Notes under the pieces: generated by a model
The model's input: the letters and a program-made list of their open reading frames with translations, nothing else
The model's database searches: none
Told to the model about the DNA's origin: nothing
Translations under genes and position numbers: made by a program
Part shown: positions 18,652-28,939 of the stretch, piece after piece
Numbering within the stretch: position 1 is the first letter of the stretch
How the letters are laid out: each line of letters opens with the position of its first letter
Source: Betaproteobacteria bacterium
Lineage (GTDB): Bacteria > Pseudomonadota > Gammaproteobacteria > Burkholderiales > Casimicrobiaceae
DNA length: 32,627 nucleotides
Assembly (NCBI GenBank): GCA_029884335.1
Contig: JAOUIA010000044.1
Coordinates: forward strand, 1 to 32,627
Reading direction: 5' to 3'

Positions 18652-19374
18652 ATGGCCGTCTACGACCTCGAAGAACAGGAAAAGCTCGACGACCTCAAGG
18701 CGTTCTGGAAGCGCTGGGGCAACGCGATCTCGACGGCGGTCATCGCCGTGTGCATCGCCTACATCGCGGTGCAGGGATGGCGCTGGTGGACGGCGAGGCA
18801 GGCCGAGGAGGCGTCGGTGCTCTACGGCGCGGTGTCGGCCGGCGTGCGCGACAAGGACGTCGCGAAGGCGCGCGACGCGATGGCGCAGCTTTCGTCGAAG
18901 TTCGCCGGCAGCGGCTACGCGCCGCGCGCCGCGCTGATGTACGCGAAGCTGCTCTGGGACGGCGGCGACAAGGCCGGCGCGAAGACGCAGTACCAGTGGG
19001 CGATCGACCGCGCGACCGAGGACGAGCTGAAAGCGGTCGCGCGCTACCGGCTCGCCGAAGCGCTGCTCGACGAGAAGGCTTACGACCAGGCGCTCGCCGC
19101 GCTCGACGCGAAGCACCCCGACCCGTTCGCCGGCCTCTACGCCGACCTGCGCGGCGACGTGCTCGTGGCGGCCGGCCGCGCCGCCGACGCGCGCAGCGCC
19201 TACCAGGCGGCGCTGGCCAAGCTCGACGCGAAGTCGCCCTACCGCAACTACGTGCAGGTGAAGCTCGACGCGCTCGGCGGCGCGAGCGTTCCCGCCGCAG
19301 CCGTGCCGGGCGGCTCGACGACCGCTGCCCCGCCCCCTGCGGCCGTCGCGCCGGCGCCAGCGAAGGGCAAGTGA
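18652..19374 (+). CDS. yfgM: YfgM-like ancillary SecYEG translocon/TPR protein
   Basis: Inner-membrane protein of the YfgM family, which in E. coli associates with SecYEG and the chaperone PpiD and helps pass secreted proteins to periplasmic chaperones. The 240 residues show the diagnostic start MAVYDLEEQEKLDDLKAFWK, a membrane helix (about 24-45), and then TPR-like helices (residues ~60-215), followed by an Ala/Pro-rich tail of about 25 residues. A strong Shine-Dalgarno (GGAAGGA) precedes ATG 18652. Its position between hisS and bamB is the conserved one in gamma- and betaproteobacteria. bamB follows two bases after the stop. Confidence 0.93.
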   Translation: MAVYDLEEQEKLDDLKAFWKRWGNAISTAVIAVCIAYIAVQGWRWWTARQAEEASVLYGAVSAGVRDKDVAKARDAMAQLSSKFAGSGYAPRAALMYAKLLWDGGDKAGAKTQYQWAIDRATEDELKAVARYRLAEALLDEKAYDQALAALDAKHPDPFAGLYADLRGDVLVAAGRAADARSAYQAALAKLDAKSPYRNYVQVKLDALGGASVPAAAVPGGSTTAAPPPAAVAPAPAKGK

Positions 19375-19376
19375 CG

Positions 19377-20573
19377 ATGCGCCCGCCGATCGCACGCCTG
19401 CGCGCGGTTGCGCTCGCCGCCTTCTTGCTCGGCGGTTGCGGCACGACCGCGCCGTCGTGGAATCCGATGAACTGGTCGATTCCCGCGCCTTCGCTCGACT
19501 GGCTCACGGGCCGCGGCTCGCAGGTGAAGCCGGGGCCGCTGCCCGCGCTCACTGCGACGGCGAACCCCGCGCTCGCCTGGCAGGCGAGCGTGGGCAAGGC
19601 GGGACCGGGGCTCGCGCCGGCGATCACGGCGGACGCGATCTACGCGGCTGCCACGGATGGCTCGCTCGCGCGCTTCGAGCGCGAGACCGGCAGGCAGGTC
19701 TGGCGCATCGCCGCAGGCAAGCCGGTGCACGCCGGGCCGGGCGCGGATGCTTCGCTCGTCGTGGTCGGCACCGACAAGGGCGAGGTCCTCGCGTTCGACG
19801 CGAACGGCAAGTCGCTGTGGACGGCGACGGTGTCCTCGGAAGTGCTGTCGCCGCCGATCGTCGCCGACGGCGTCGTCGTCGTCGCTTCGGGCGACGGCCG
19901 CATCCACGGGCTCGGCGCGGCGGACGGCAAGACGAAGTGGTTGCAGCAGCGCATCAACCCGCCGCTCACCGTGCGCAACACCGCCGGCGGCGTGGCGAGC
20001 CGCGGCGGAGCGTTCCTCGGCCTGCCCGGCGGGCGGCTGCTCGCCATGGACCTGCAGACCGGCACGATCGGCTGGGACGGCGCGGTGGCGATCCCGACGG
20101 GAGCGACCGAGCTCGAGCGGATCGCCGACGTCGTCAGCCGGCCGCTGGTCGAGGAGCGGCAGACCTGCGCGGTCGCCTTCCAGGGACGGCTCGCCTGCTT
20201 CGAGATCGTGCGCGGCGGCCTCCTGTGGACGCGCGACGTCTCGAGCCTCGCCGGCGTCGCGGCGGACGCGGCCGCGTACTACGTCGTCGACGACAAGGGC
20301 GCGGTCCACGCGTTCGACAAGTCGACCGGCGCGTCGCTGTGGAAGCAGGAGGTGCTGGCCGAGCGGCGCCTGCGCGCGGCGCAGGTCATCGGCGACCAGC
20401 TCGCGGTGCTCGACGTCGAGGGCTACGTGCACGCGCTCGCGAAGCCGACCGGCGCCTACGTGGGCCGGCTCGCCACCGACGGCAGCGCGCCGACCGGCCA
20501 GCCGTTCGCAGTCGGCGACCGCATCGTCTGGCAGTCCTTGAACGGCACGCTGTACGCCGCCACGGCGCGCTAG
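19377..20573 (+). CDS. bamB: outer membrane protein assembly factor BamB
   Basis: Lipoprotein subunit of the BAM complex, which inserts beta-barrel proteins into the outer membrane. The 398 residues begin with a lipoprotein signal whose lipobox LLGGC puts the acylated Cys at 21, followed by an eight-bladed PQQ-type beta-propeller: DGSLARFERETGRQVWRIAA, DKGEVLAFDANGKSLWTATV, GDGRIHGLGAADGKTKWLQQ, GGRLLAMDLQTGTIGWDGAV, FQGRLACFEIVRGGLLWTRD, DKGAVHAFDKSTGASLWKQE and VEGYVHALAKPTGAYVGRL can be read as blades. ATG 19377 comes two bases after the yfgM stop. der follows after 30 nt. Confidence 0.95.
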   Translation: MRPPIARLRAVALAAFLLGGCGTTAPSWNPMNWSIPAPSLDWLTGRGSQVKPGPLPALTATANPALAWQASVGKAGPGLAPAITADAIYAAATDGSLARFERETGRQVWRIAAGKPVHAGPGADASLVVVGTDKGEVLAFDANGKSLWTATVSSEVLSPPIVADGVVVVASGDGRIHGLGAADGKTKWLQQRINPPLTVRNTAGGVASRGGAFLGLPGGRLLAMDLQTGTIGWDGAVAIPTGATELERIADVVSRPLVEERQTCAVAFQGRLACFEIVRGGLLWTRDVSSLAGVAADAAAYYVVDDKGAVHAFDKSTGASLWKQEVLAERRLRAAQVIGDQLAVLDVEGYVHALAKPTGAYVGRLATDGSAPTGQPFAVGDRIVWQSLNGTLYAATAR

Positions 20574-20603
20574 CGCGCCGTCGCGGTCCGCGGCGCGCGC
20601 GAC

Positions 20604-21977
20604 ATGCTCCCCACGATCGCGCTCGTCGGCCGCCCGAACGTCGGCAAGTCGACGCTGTTCAACCGCCTGACGAAGTCGCGCGACGCGCTCGTCGCGGACT
20701 TCCCCGGCCTCACGCGGGACCGTCACTACGGCCGCGGGCGGTCGGGCGACCGCGCGTACATCGTCGTCGACACCGGCGGCTTCGAGCCGGTGGCGAAGTC
20801 CGGCATCCTGAAGGAGATGGCTCGGCAGGCGCGCGAGGCGATCGCCGAGGCGGACGTCGTCGTGTTCCTGGTCGACGCGCGCGCCGGATTGAGCGAGCAC
20901 GATCGCGAGATCGGCGAGTTGCTGCGACGCTGCGGCCGCCCCGTCGTCCTCGTGGCCAACAAGGCCGAGGGAATTCCCGCCGAGCGCGCAGTCGCCGAGT
21001 TCCACGAGCTTGCGCTCGGCGAGCCGCTCGCGATCTCGGCCGCGCACGGCGAGGGCGTGCGAAACATGCTGGACGTCGCGCTGGACGCCGTCGCGCCAGC
21101 GGCTGCCGGCGATGCGGCGGCAGCCGACGAGGACACCGAGGCGCCGCCCCACCCCGGCGAGCGGCCCGGGCCCGACGCGCGGATCAAGGTGGCGATCATC
21201 GGCCGGCCCAACGTCGGCAAGTCGACGCTGGTGAACACGCTGCTCGGCGCGGAGCGGATGATCGCGTTCGACGAGCCCGGCACCACGCGCGACGCGATCC
21301 ACGTCGACTTCGAGCGCGGAGGGCGCAAGTACACGCTGATCGACACCGCGGGCGTGCGGCGCCGCGGCAAGGTGTTCGAGGCGGTCGAGAAGTTCTCGGT
21401 GATCAAGACGCTGCAGGCGATCGAGGAGGCGCACGTGGTCGTGCTGCTGCTCGACGCGCGCGAAGGCATCAGCGAGCAGGACGCGCACATCGCCGCTCAC
21501 GCGCTCGAGGCCGGGCGCGCGATGGTCGTCGGCGTCAACAAGTGGGACGACCTCGACGCGGACGCGCGCACGCGCGCCCGGACCGACTTCGACCGCAAGC
21601 TCGGCTTCCTCGGCTTCGCCGACGCGCACTACATCTCGGCGCGCGACGGGCGCGGCGTGGCGGCGCTGATGGCGTCGGTCGACAAGGCCTACGCGGCGGC
21701 GATGATCAAGCTGTCCACGCCGCGGCTGACGCGGGCGCTGCAGGACGCCGTCGCGCGACAGCAGCCGCCGCGCGCGGGCTACTCGCGTCCGAAGCTGCGC
21801 TACGCGCACCAGGGGGGCGTCAACCCGCCGGTCGTGGTGATCCACGGCACGGCGCTCGCGCACGTGCCCGACGGCTACCGGCGCTACCTCGAGCGCTTCC
21901 TGGCCGAGGCGTTCAAGATCCGCGGCACGCCCCTTAGGATACAATTCAAGACTGGCGTCAATCCCTACGCGCGCTGA
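20604..21977 (+). CDS. der: ribosome-assembly GTPase Der (EngA), double G-domain
   Basis: Essential GTPase acting in 50S subunit maturation, with two tandem G domains and a KH-like domain. The 457 residues show G1 motifs GRPNVGKST at 9-17 and again near 200-208, with DTGG and DTAG as the G3 motifs, ANKAEG and NKWD as G4. An acidic Ala/Pro-rich linker (about 164-190) separates the G domains, and the C-terminal KH-like part ends [19 protein letters not shown]. No clear Shine-Dalgarno precedes ATG 20604. The last codons contain an AT-richer patch that may double as the hfq promoter. Confidence 0.97.
   Translation: MLPTIALVGRPNVGKSTLFNRLTKSRDALVADFPGLTRDRHYGRGRSGDRAYIVVDTGGFEPVAKSGILKEMARQAREAIAEADVVVFLVDARAGLSEHDREIGELLRRCGRPVVLVANKAEGIPAERAVAEFHELALGEPLAISAAHGEGVRNMLDVALDAVAPAAAGDAAAADEDTEAPPHPGERPGPDARIKVAIIGRPNVGKSTLVNTLLGAERMIAFDEPGTTRDAIHVDFERGGRKYTLIDTAGVRRRGKVFEAVEKFSVIKTLQAIEEAHVVVLLLDAREGISEQDAHIAAHALEAGRAMVVGVNKWDDLDADARTRARTDFDRKLGFLGFADAHYISARDGRGVAALMASVDKAYAAAMIKLSTPRLTRALQDAVARQQPPRAGYSRPKLRYAHQGGVNPPVVVIHGTALAHVPDGYRRYLERFLAEAFKIRGTPLRIQFKTGVNPYAR
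21940..21945 (+). promoter_or_regulatory. candidate -10 box for hfq inside the 3' end of der
   Basis: TACAAT, one mismatch from consensus, lies in an AT-richer run (about 21934-21950) within the final codons of der. No -35 match is evident. Transcription from here would give an hfq leader of roughly 115 nt that includes both hairpins at 21988-22043. The base bias could instead come from the conserved LRIQFK residues it encodes. Confidence 0.3.
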
Positions 21978-21987
21978 GGCGTCGGGG

Positions 21988-22043
21988 TCGGCTGCCAGGC
22001 CTGCCGGGGGAACGCGCGGCAGCCGAGCCGGCGTGCCGCCGGC
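21988..22043 (+). promoter_or_regulatory. two tandem hairpins in the hfq leader
   Basis: The first stem pairs TCGGCTGCC (21988-21996) with GGCAGCCGA (22018-22026) around a 21-nt loop. The second follows at once: GCCGGC (22027-22032), loop GTGCC, GCCGGC (22038-22043). Both are perfect, and the second ends 24 nt before the hfq ATG. They could be a der-hfq attenuation point or an autoregulatory leader. There is no T-run. Confidence 0.5.
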
Positions 22044-22067
22044 CCCACACCGGAACCGGAGCGACGC

Positions 22068-22319
22068 ATGAGCAACAAGGGGCAGATGTTACAAGACCCG
22101 TTCCTGAACACGCTGCGCAAGGAGCACGTTCAGGTGTCGATCTACCTCGTCAACGGCATCAAGCTGCAGGGGCAGATCGAGTCGTTCGACCAGTACGTCG
22201 TGCTGCTCAAGAACACCGTCACGCAGATGGTCTACAAGCACGCCATCTCCACGGTGGTGCCGTCGCGTCCGGTCACGATGCCGCACCACGGCCAGGCCGC
22301 CGACGCCGCCGAGGGTTGA
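22068..22319 (+). CDS. hfq: RNA chaperone Hfq
   Basis: Sm-like hexameric RNA chaperone that pairs small RNAs with mRNAs. The 83-residue protein has the complete core: [20 protein letters not shown] (Gln-Asp-Pro-Phe proximal-face residues), [20 protein letters not shown] (Sm1, with the distal-face residues), and the Sm2 motif [14 protein letters not shown]. The C-terminal tail is very short (about 14 residues, ending QAADAAEG) compared with the 37-residue tail of E. coli. A GGAG Shine-Dalgarno precedes ATG 22068. hflX follows after 37 nt. Confidence 0.99.
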   Translation: MSNKGQMLQDPFLNTLRKEHVQVSIYLVNGIKLQGQIESFDQYVVLLKNTVTQMVYKHAISTVVPSRPVTMPHHGQAADAAEG

Positions 22320-22356
22320 TGCATCCACGCGCCGGCGCGGCCTCGAGACGCGCCTG

Positions 22357-23499
22357 ATGTTCGAACGGCCTTCGCGCGGCGACTGCGCGCTGCTGGTGGA
22401 ACTCGACCTCGGCGAGGGCCGCGTGTCCGACCGCCTCGCCGAGCTCGCCGCGCTCGCCGCGTCCGCCGGCGCCACGGTCGCCGGGACGGTCACCGGCCGG
22501 CGCCAGCGCCCGGACTCCGCCACGTTCGCGGGCAAGGGCAAGGTTGAGGAGATCGCCGGACTGCGGCGCAGCACCGGCGCCGACCTCGTCATCTTCGACC
22601 ACCCGCTGTCCGGCGTGCAGCAGCGCAACCTCGAGCAGGCGCTCGAGTGCCGCGTCGTCGACCGCGCCAGCCTGATCCTCGACATCTTCGCGCTGCGCGC
22701 GCGCAGCGCCGAAGGCAAGCTGCAGGTCGAGCTCGCGCAGCTCAAGCACATGGCCACGCGGCTGGTCGGCGGCTGGACGCACCTCGAGCGGCAGCGCGGC
22801 GGCATCGGCCTGCGCGGGCCCGGCGAGACGCAGCTCGAGACCGACCGGCGGCTGATCGCGCAGCGCGTGCGCCACATCAAGGAGCGCCTGCGCGGCGTGG
22901 CGCGCAGCCGCGCGACACAGAGCCGCACGCGGCGCCGCGCCGCGGTGCGCACGGTCGCGCTCGTCGGGTACACGAACGCCGGCAAGTCGACGCTGTTCAA
23001 TCGCCTGACCGGCGCGCAGGCGTACGCGGCGAACCAGCTCTTCGCCACGCTCGACACGACGCTGCGCCGGATCCACGTCCCCGGCGCCGAGACGATCGTC
23101 CTGTCCGACACGGTCGGCTTCATCCGCGACCTGCCGCACGACCTCGTCGCCGCGTTTCGCGCCACGCTCGCCGAGGCCGCCGAGGCCGACCTGCTGCTGC
23201 ACGTCGTCGACGCGGCGGCGGCGGACCGCGACGACCAGATCGCGGCGGTCGAGGCGGTCCTCGAGGAGATCGGCGCGTCCGGCGTGCCGCAGATACGCGT
23301 GTACAACAAGTGCGACGCCGCCGCCCTCGACGCCGGGGTCGAGCGCGACCCCTGTGGTACCATCGTCGCCGTTCGCGCCAGCGCGCTGACGGGCGAAGGC
23401 TGCGCCGCCCTGCGCGAGGCGCTCGCCGAGCGCTTTCCGCTCCGGACCGCGCCCACCGACGAGACCTGCTCCGCCGCTGCCGCCGACTCCGGAACCTGA
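22357..23499 (+). CDS. hflX: ribosome-splitting GTPase HflX
   Basis: GTPase of the Obg-HflX group that splits stalled or heat-damaged 70S ribosomes. The 380 residues comprise the N-terminal HflX domain (GTVTGRRQRPDSATFAGKGK; VIFDHPLSGVQQRNLEQAL), the coiled linker with the HflX hallmark GGIGLRGPGETQLETDRR (about 148-165), and a G domain with G1 GYTNAGKST (204-212), the G2 region FATLDTTLRRI, G3 DTVGFIRDLPH and G4 YNKCD. ATG 22357 has no strong Shine-Dalgarno. The gene lies between hfq and hflK as in most proteobacteria. Confidence 0.97.
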   Translation: MFERPSRGDCALLVELDLGEGRVSDRLAELAALAASAGATVAGTVTGRRQRPDSATFAGKGKVEEIAGLRRSTGADLVIFDHPLSGVQQRNLEQALECRVVDRASLILDIFALRARSAEGKLQVELAQLKHMATRLVGGWTHLERQRGGIGLRGPGETQLETDRRLIAQRVRHIKERLRGVARSRATQSRTRRRAAVRTVALVGYTNAGKSTLFNRLTGAQAYAANQLFATLDTTLRRIHVPGAETIVLSDTVGFIRDLPHDLVAAFRATLAEAAEADLLLHVVDAAAADRDDQIAAVEAVLEEIGASGVPQIRVYNKCDAAALDAGVERDPCGTIVAVRASALTGEGCAALREALAERFPLRTAPTDETCSAAAADSGT

Positions 23500-23559
23500 A
23501 CGCGCGGCAAGCCGCCGGCGCCGCCCCCGACTGCCCGCCACCCCAAAGTCCTACCGTCC

Positions 23560-24756
23560 ATGTCGCTCAACGATCCCCAGTGGGGCAAACGCGGCAACAG
23601 CCCGAGCGGCGGCCCGCCCGACCTCGAAGAAATCTGGCGCAACGTCAATCGTCGCATCAGCGGCATCCTCGGTCGGCGCGGCGGCGGCGGCGAAGGCGAG
23701 GGCGGCGGCGGCGCCGGCGGCGGGCGACCCGCGCTTCCGCTCGGCGGCGCGGCGCTGCTGGCGGCGCTCGTCGTCGTCGTCTGGTTCGCGAGCGGCTTCT
23801 ACATCGTCGACGAAGGCCGCCGCGGCGTGGTGACGCGCTTCGGCAAGTACACCGAGACGACGCAGCCGGGGCCCCGCTGGCACCTCCCCTTCCCCATCGA
23901 AGCCGTGCAGCTGGTCGACTTCTCGCAGGTCAAGACGATCGAGGTCGGCTACCGCAACACGCCGAAGAACAAGGTCGAGCGGGAGGCCGTGATGCTGACC
24001 GACGACGAGAACATCATCGACATCCAGTTCGCGGTGCAGTACAACCTCAAGAGCGCCGAGGACTACGTCTTCAAGAACAACCGGCCCGACCAGATCGTGC
24101 AGTACGTCGCCGAGACGGCGGTGCGCGAAGTCGTCGGCAAGAGCAAGATGGACTTCGCGCTCTACGAGGGCCGCGAGCAGATCGCCAAGCAGACCGAGCA
24201 GCTGATGCAGCAGATGCTCGACCGCTACGAGACCGGCGTGTTCGTGCAGAAGGTGACGCTGCAGACCGTGCTGCCTCCCGACAAGGTGCAGGCCGCGTTC
24301 GACGACGCGGTCAAGGCGGGGCAGGACCGCGAGCGCCTGAAGAACGAGGGCCAGGCCTACGCCAACGACGTCGTCCCGCGCGCGCGCGGCATGGCCTCGC
24401 GGCTGATCGAGGAGGCCAACGGCTACAACACCGAGGTCGTCCAGAAGGCCGAGGGCGACGCCTCGCGCTTCCGCCAGATCCTGGTCGAATACCAGAAGGC
24501 GCCCGCCGTCACGCGCGACCGCCTCTACCTCGACATGATGCAGTCGGTGCTCGGCAGCGCGCCCAAGGTGGTCGTCGACCAGAAGGCCGGCAGCGGCGGC
24601 AACCTGCTCTACCTGCCGCTCGACCGCCTGATCCAGCAATCCGGCGCGCCGGCCGCGCCCGAGTCCGCGCCGAGCGCCCCGCGCGCCGCCCCCGAGCCGG
24701 CGCCGGCGCCCGAGCCCCCGCGCAGCCGCGAGGCGCTGCGCGGCCGCGAGCGATAG
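23560..24756 (+). CDS. hflK: FtsH protease modulator HflK
   Basis: SPFH/prohibitin-family membrane protein that forms large HflKC cages around the FtsH protease. The 398 residues have a short N-terminus (MSLNDPQWGKRGN, then GGPPDLEEIWRNVNRRISGI), a Gly/Glu-rich stretch (about 40-56), a membrane helix (about 62-82), the SPFH domain (YIVDEGRRGVVTRFGKYTET; PGPRWHLPFPIEAVQLVD; DENIIDIQFAVQYNLKSAED), a long helical region, and a Pro/Ala-rich cytosol-independent tail after about 355. The gene lies 60 nt after hflX and 13 nt before hflC. Confidence 0.97.
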   Translation: MSLNDPQWGKRGNSPSGGPPDLEEIWRNVNRRISGILGRRGGGGEGEGGGGAGGGRPALPLGGAALLAALVVVVWFASGFYIVDEGRRGVVTRFGKYTETTQPGPRWHLPFPIEAVQLVDFSQVKTIEVGYRNTPKNKVEREAVMLTDDENIIDIQFAVQYNLKSAEDYVFKNNRPDQIVQYVAETAVREVVGKSKMDFALYEGREQIAKQTEQLMQQMLDRYETGVFVQKVTLQTVLPPDKVQAAFDDAVKAGQDRERLKNEGQAYANDVVPRARGMASRLIEEANGYNTEVVQKAEGDASRFRQILVEYQKAPAVTRDRLYLDMMQSVLGSAPKVVVDQKAGSGGNLLYLPLDRLIQQSGAPAAPESAPSAPRAAPEPAPAPEPPRSREALRGRER

Positions 24757-24769
24757 GAGGGACGACGCC

Positions 24770-25666
24770 ATGCGCTTCACCATGCCGCTGCTCGCCCTCG
24801 TCGTCGCGATCCTGATCGTGCTGTCGCAGTCGATCTACACGGTCGACCAGACCAAGTACGCGATCAAGTTCCAGCTGGGCGAGATCGTCGGGCTGCAGCA
24901 GGACGCGGGGCTGTACTTCAAGGTGCCGCTGATCCAGAACGTCCGCTACTTCGACCGCCGCAACCTCACGCTCGACAACCCCGAGCCGGACCGCATCACG
25001 ACCTCCGAGAAGAAGCCGCTGCTCGTCGACTTCATCGTGCTGTGGCGCATCATCGACGTGGCGCAGTACTACCGCTCGGTGCAGGGCGACGAGGAGGCGG
25101 CGCGTCGCCGCCTGTCGCAGACGGTGCGCTCGAACCTCGCCGAGGAGTTCAACAAGCGCACGGTGCACGAGGCGATCTCGACGCAGCGCGACCGCATCAC
25201 CAGCGAGACCCGTGCCAAGGCTGATGCCGACGCGCGCTCGATCGGCGTGCAGGTGGTCGACATCCGCCTGCGCCGCCTCGAGCTGCCGCCGGACGTGATC
25301 GGCCCCGTCTACCAGCGGATGGAGTCGGAGCGCCGCCGCGTGGCCAACGAGCTGCGGTCGCTGGGCGCGGCGGAGTCGGAGCGCATCCGCGCCGACGCCG
25401 ACCGGCAGCGCCAGGTGATCCTGGCCGAGGCCTACCGTCAGGCGCAGAAGGTCAAGGGCGAAGGCGACGCGAAGGCCTCCGCGATCTACGCCGGCGCGTA
25501 CTCTGGCAACGCGGAGTTCTACCGTTTCTACCGCAGCCTCGAGGCGTACCGCGCGTCGTTCCGCGGCCGCAGCGACGTGATGGTGCTGGATCCGTCCTCC
25601 GAGTTCTTCCAGTACTTCAAGCAGTCCGGGGGCACCGGCGTGCGGCCGTCCCCGCCCGCGCGCTAG
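24770..25666 (+). CDS. hflC: FtsH protease modulator HflC
   Basis: Partner of HflK in the FtsH-HflKC complex. The 298 residues contain an N-terminal membrane helix (about 4-22), the SPFH domain (SIYTVDQTKYAIKFQLGEIV; DAGLYFKVPLIQNVRYFDRR; TSEKKPLLVDFIVLWRIIDV), a helical arm (VYQRMESERRRVANELRSLG, then ERIRADADRQRQVILAEAYR), and the conserved C-terminal hydrophobic end VLDPSSEFFQYFKQ. A very strong Shine-Dalgarno AGGAGG (24755-24760) overlaps the hflK stop codon, so the two are tightly coupled and probably made in equal amounts. Confidence 0.97.
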   Translation: MRFTMPLLALVVAILIVLSQSIYTVDQTKYAIKFQLGEIVGLQQDAGLYFKVPLIQNVRYFDRRNLTLDNPEPDRITTSEKKPLLVDFIVLWRIIDVAQYYRSVQGDEEAARRRLSQTVRSNLAEEFNKRTVHEAISTQRDRITSETRAKADADARSIGVQVVDIRLRRLELPPDVIGPVYQRMESERRRVANELRSLGAAESERIRADADRQRQVILAEAYRQAQKVKGEGDAKASAIYAGAYSGNAEFYRFYRSLEAYRASFRGRSDVMVLDPSSEFFQYFKQSGGTGVRPSPPAR

Positions 25667-25691
25667 TTCAGCGCCGACCGGAGGACGCGCG

Positions 25692-25875
25692 GTGCCGGAC
25701 TGGCTTTGGGCGGCGTTGGCGCTCGTGCTCATCGTCGAAGGCATCCTGCCGTTCGCAGCGCCGGCGCTGTGGCGCGAGACCTTCCGCAAGCTGATCGAGA
25801 TGAGCGACGGGCAGATCCGCTTCATCGGCCTGATCGCGCTGCTGCTCGGCGTCGCGGGGCTCGCGGTGTTCGGCC

Positions 25876-25883
<8 letters not shown>
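25692..25883 (+). CDS. DUF2065 (YjeT-like) small membrane protein
   Basis: A 63-residue protein with two hydrophobic helices (about 4-24 and 44-60) separated by an amphipathic segment, ALWRETFRKLIEMSDGQIRF. Length, helix order and the WRETFRKL...Q.R..GL pattern match DUF2065/YjeT, which in E. coli also sits between hflC and purA. The function is unknown; the position suggests a role near HflKC-FtsH. Translation starts at GTG 25692 after a GGAGGA Shine-Dalgarno. Its end overlaps the hisZ start by 8 nt. Confidence 0.88.
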
Positions 25884-28156
<2,273 letters not shown>

Positions 28157-28179
28157 TCCGCCCACGCGAGCGAAGCCCG

Positions 28180-28686
28180 ATGAGCCTCCACGTCACCTGG
28201 GACCAGTACAACGCGCTGACCGAGCGGCTGGCGCTCGTCGTGCACGAGTCCGGCTTCCGCTTCAACCAGATCATCTGCATCGCGCGGGGGGGCCTGCGCG
28301 TCGGCGACGTGCTGTCGCGCATCTTCGAGACGCCGCTCGCGATCCTCTCGACGCACTCGTACGCTTCGGGCGGCGGCACGGTCCGCGGCGAGCTCATCAT
28401 CGCCGAGCACATGACGATGACGAGCCCGCGGCTGGGCGAGCGCGTGCTGCTCGTCGACGACATGGTCGACTCGGGCCACACGCTGGAGAAGGTCGTCGCC
28501 ACGCTGCCGGAGCGCTTCCCGACCATCATCGAGATGAAGACGGCGGTGCTGTGGTGGAAGGCGTGCTCCGTGTTCAAGCCCGACTTCCACGTCGACTACC
28601 TGCCCGACAACCCGTGGATCCACCAGCCGTTCGAGGTCTACGACAACCTGCGGCCGGACAAGCTCCGCGCGCGGCTCGGGGGCTAG
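28180..28686 (+). CDS. purine/xanthine-type phosphoribosyltransferase
   Basis: A 168-residue type I phosphoribosyltransferase. The PRPP-binding loop VLLVDDMVDSGHTL lies at residues 89-102, and IICIARGGLRVGDVLSRIF (31-49) carries the PPi-loop-like ARGG. This class includes xanthine-guanine and hypoxanthine phosphoribosyltransferases, which salvage free purine bases; being next to purA fits a purine role but the base specificity cannot be read from sequence. ATG 28180 begins the conserved part. A strong hairpin follows the stop by about 20 nt, ending the plus-strand housekeeping run. Confidence 0.9.
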   Translation: MSLHVTWDQYNALTERLALVVHESGFRFNQIICIARGGLRVGDVLSRIFETPLAILSTHSYASGGGTVRGELIIAEHMTMTSPRLGERVLLVDDMVDSGHTLEKVVATLPERFPTIIEMKTAVLWWKACSVFKPDFHVDYLPDNPWIHQPFEVYDNLRPDKLRARLGG

Positions 28687-28707
28687 GCGGACGGGGCCCG
28701 GAAGCAG

Positions 28708-28732
28708 CGACGCCCGCGCTGGGCGGGCGTCG
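28708..28732. terminator. bidirectional hairpin between the phosphoribosyltransferase gene and tRNA-Leu
   Basis: A perfect 10-bp GC-rich stem, CGACGCCCGC (28708-28717) with GCGGGCGTCG (28723-28732), and a 5-base loop. It lies 21 nt past the phosphoribosyltransferase stop and 13 nt past the 3' end of the minus-strand tRNA gene, so it could serve both. It lacks a T-run, so efficiency as an intrinsic terminator is uncertain. Confidence 0.6.
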
Positions 28733-28745
28733 TGCGTGCGTGCGG

Positions 28746-28830
28746 TGGTGCCCAGAAGAGGACTCGAACCTCCACGGTGTTACCCGCCAGTACCTGAAAC
28801 TGGTGCGTCTACCAATTCCGCCATCTGGGC
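28746..28830 (-). tRNA. tRNA-Leu, anticodon CAG, CCA encoded
   Basis: An 85-nt class II tRNA. The acceptor stem pairs GCCCAGA with TCTGGGC (7 bp), the D-arm contains GGAATTGGTAGAC, and the anticodon arm is CCAGT-TTCAGGT-ACTGG, which places CAG in the loop and so reads CUG codons. A long variable arm follows (GCGGGTAACACCGT region), as expected for leucine, then the T-arm GAGGTTCGAGTCCTC and an encoded 3' CCA. CUG is the main leucine codon in such a GC-rich genome. It lies alone, antisense to its protein neighbours. The discriminator base is A, as required for leucine tRNAs. Confidence 0.98.
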
Positions 28831-28839
28831 AGCAGCTCA

Positions 28840-28845
28840 ATTATA
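28840..28845 (-). promoter_or_regulatory. -10 box of the tRNA-Leu gene
   Basis: The minus strand reads a perfect TATAAT nine bases upstream of the mature tRNA 5' end, in an AT-rich patch. The -35 position at 17-nt spacing (TGGAAG) matches only three of six bases. Confidence 0.6.
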
Positions 28846-28898
28846 CAACGGCTTAGCCCCGCCTTCCAGATCGCCGGGCCCGCGCAGCCGCCGCGGCT

Positions 28899-28907
28899 TG
28901 CTATGCT
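28899..28907 (+). promoter_or_regulatory. candidate extended -10 promoter of rnr
   Basis: TGCTATGCT: a TGn-extended -10 hexamer with two mismatches from TATAAT, about 33 nt upstream of the rnr ATG. It points away from the tRNA-Leu promoter, so the 109-nt gap between the two genes holds divergent promoters. The strength is unknown. Confidence 0.45.
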
Positions 28908-28939
28908 GGACCCGTTCGCGCCGCCCGCCTAGGGAATCG

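Noticed and set aside
19248-21944. A very long minus-strand open frame (about 900 codons) antisense to bamB and der
   Set aside because: Its translation is Arg/Ala/Asp/His-rich with no motif, and the opposite strand carries two well-defined proteins. In DNA of this GC content stop codons are rare, so such shadows are expected. The same holds for the long antisense frames at 35-1348, 17254-19395 and 29615-31264.
22320-22356. A terminator between hfq and hflX
   Set aside because: The CG-rich palindromic bases there give only a short stem without a T-run, and the 37-nt gap is typical of co-transcribed genes.
28736-28939. N-terminal extension of RNase R across the tRNA-Leu gene
   Set aside because: The open frame continues upstream only because it lacks stops. 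The tRNA fold there is unmistakable, and ATG 28940 has a Shine-Dalgarno and gives a family-like N-terminus.
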